Shown in pieces: positions 6,398-7,028 of a stretch of DNA of 7,028 nucleotides (position 1 is its first letter; every line of letters begins with the position of its first letter). Below the pieces are notes generated by a model. The model saw nothing but the letters and a program-made list of their open reading frames with translations. It was not told the origin of the DNA and did no database searches. The position numbers and the translations under genes were made by a program. The stretch is from the NCBI GenBank assembly GCA_005799475.1, contig SYGQ01000027.1, positions 1-7,028 of the forward strand, in the 5' to 3' direction. The stretch is from Planctomycetia bacterium (GTDB taxonomy: Bacteria > Planctomycetota > Phycisphaerae > Phycisphaerales > SM1A02).

Positions 6398-6425
6398 TTG
6401 ACACTGTCGGGGCGCGGAGCATGAT
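6398..6425 (+). promoter_or_regulatory. Candidate sigma-70 promoter of the second PEP-CTERM gene
   Basis: A perfect TTGACA (6398-6403) is followed after 16 bases by CATGAT (6420-6425), which matches TATAAT at 4 of 6 positions. It lies 15 bases after the terminator T-tract. Transcription would start near 6432 and leave a leader of about 130 bases before ATG 6561. Confidence 0.5.
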
Positions 6426-6488
6426 GGTGAAGCCTTCGGGGATGGAGGTCGGAACAACAACTCGGGTTGGACGGGAAGGGCAAAGCAA

Positions 6489-6550
6489 CTTCGCCCAAGG
6501 CTGCTCGCTTTGGACCATGCGAAGATTTTGTTTGGGAGTTTTTTGAAAAG
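6489..6550 (+). promoter_or_regulatory. Leader hairpin with U-rich tract before the second PEP-CTERM gene
   Basis: CTTCGC (6489-6494) pairs with GCGAAG (6519-6524). Inside it CCAAGG (6495-6500) pairs with CTTTGG (6508-6513, one G-T wobble). The loop is CTGCTCG, and ACCAT (6514-6518) is a bulge on the 3' side. ATTTTGTTT and, a little later, GTTTTTTG follow. The form suggests an attenuator or a folded leader controlling this gene. It does not match any riboswitch I know. Confidence 0.4.
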
Positions 6551-6560
6551 GGATCCAACC

Positions 6561-7028
6561 ATGAAGTCTGCTTCAATTGTTCTGGGCGCCGTTGCGCTCA
6601 TCTCGTCGCCTGCCTCCGCAACTGTGACTGGCCTGTCGGTGGAGTACGGCGGCATTCATGCTGCCACGGGCCGACACATCTACAGCGTCTATGTCCTGAG
6701 CAACGGCCCCACCGCCGGCGGCATGCACGATGTCATGCTCAACATGATCGGCCACCAGGTCATCGCCGGCGACATGATGGAAGTCGTTCACACGGACTCC
6801 TATATCGATGACGCTTCCGCCAACCCCGGCCACTGGAATGCTTCGTACACCAGCGCGTCGACGGCAGCTACCTCGAACCAGTACAAGGACTCGTATGTCA
6901 CGATCACTGGCAAGACCGGCGCGGCCTCATCGACTTCGCTCGACCCGAGCTTTGGCTCAGGCGCGAGCAATCCCGCCAACCCGGCGATCCCGGCTGCCGC
7001 TGGTTGGTACACCGCCAATCCGGCTGTC
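6561..7028 (+). CDS. Secreted PEP-CTERM-like protein, second of a tandem pair, partial
   Basis: The frame is open from ATG 6561 to the window edge (156 codons), so the C-terminus is missing. It starts MKSASIVLGAVALISSPASA, a signal peptide with cleavage predicted after residue 20, and continues TVTGLSVE. By hand alignment about 110 of 156 positions are identical to the protein at 5626-6309, with only two single-residue length differences near the N-terminus. Shared blocks are ASATVTGLSVE, GPTAGG, HDVMLNMIGHQ, GHWNASYTSAST, TGKTGAASSTSLDPSFGSG and IPAAAGWYTANPAV. By homology it should end in the same PAPGA-type sorting tail. AGGGA at 6549-6553, 7 bases before the ATG, is a good ribosome site. 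It has its own candidate promoter and leader hairpin, so it may be regulated separately from its twin. The function is unknown. Confidence 0.85.
   Translation, partial: MKSASIVLGAVALISSPASATVTGLSVEYGGIHAATGRHIYSVYVLSNGPTAGGMHDVMLNMIGHQVIAGDMMEVVHTDSYIDDASANPGHWNASYTSASTAATSNQYKDSYVTITGKTGAASSTSLDPSFGSGASNPANPAIPAAAGWYTANPAV
6909..6949 (+). repeat. 41-nt exact repeat, copy 2
   Basis: This is identical to 5968-6008 and lies at the corresponding position of the paralogous gene, 941 bases downstream. It marks the region of strongest DNA identity between the two tandem genes. Confidence 0.9.

Overview
The window looks like chromosomal DNA from a GC-rich planctomycete, most likely of class Phycisphaerae. 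The main clue is a protein ending in a PAPGA-type PEP-CTERM sorting tail (PAPGAFALLGLAGL followed by RRRR), a variant I associate with that group. Weak or absent Shine-Dalgarno sites and a secreted beta-propeller beside housekeeping genes fit this. No mobile element, CRISPR array, tRNA or rRNA was recognised.

Left part, minus strand (1-1404): a 432-residue protein whose middle resembles the planctomycete DUF1570 / peptidase-MA-like fold but lacks the zinc-binding HExxH. Eleven bases after it begins a PrpB-like (PEP mutase / isocitrate lyase superfamily) gene that runs off the left edge. The two probably form one operon.

A 372-bp divergent intergenic region (1405-1776) holds a candidate leftward promoter, a rightward hairpin plus T-tract that resembles an intrinsic terminator, and a TATACT -10 box just before the next gene.

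Centre, plus strand (1777-5140): three tightly packed genes. The first is a secreted PQQ/WD40-like beta-propeller protein. The second is purH, which makes IMP in the last two steps of de novo purine synthesis and overlaps the first gene by ATGA. The third is nuoC (complex I subunit C), 20 bases further on. nuoD does not follow, so nuoC is separated from its usual neighbour. A stem-loop sits 2 bases after the nuoC stop, followed by about 460 bp without a convincing gene.

Right part, plus strand (5626-7028): two tandem paralogues of a small secreted PEP-CTERM-like protein, the second cut by the window edge. Over the shared 156 aligned positions about 110 residues are identical by hand count, and one 41-nt stretch is identical at DNA level. 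A strong intrinsic terminator and a separate sigma-70-like promoter lie between them, so they are separate transcription units. The second has a long 5' leader with a hairpin and U-rich tract.

Nothing here is clearly a complete new system. The most unusual items are the degenerate peptidase-like protein with an apparent pseudopilin-like tail, the isolated nuoC in a mixed operon, and the tandem surface-protein pair of unknown function.
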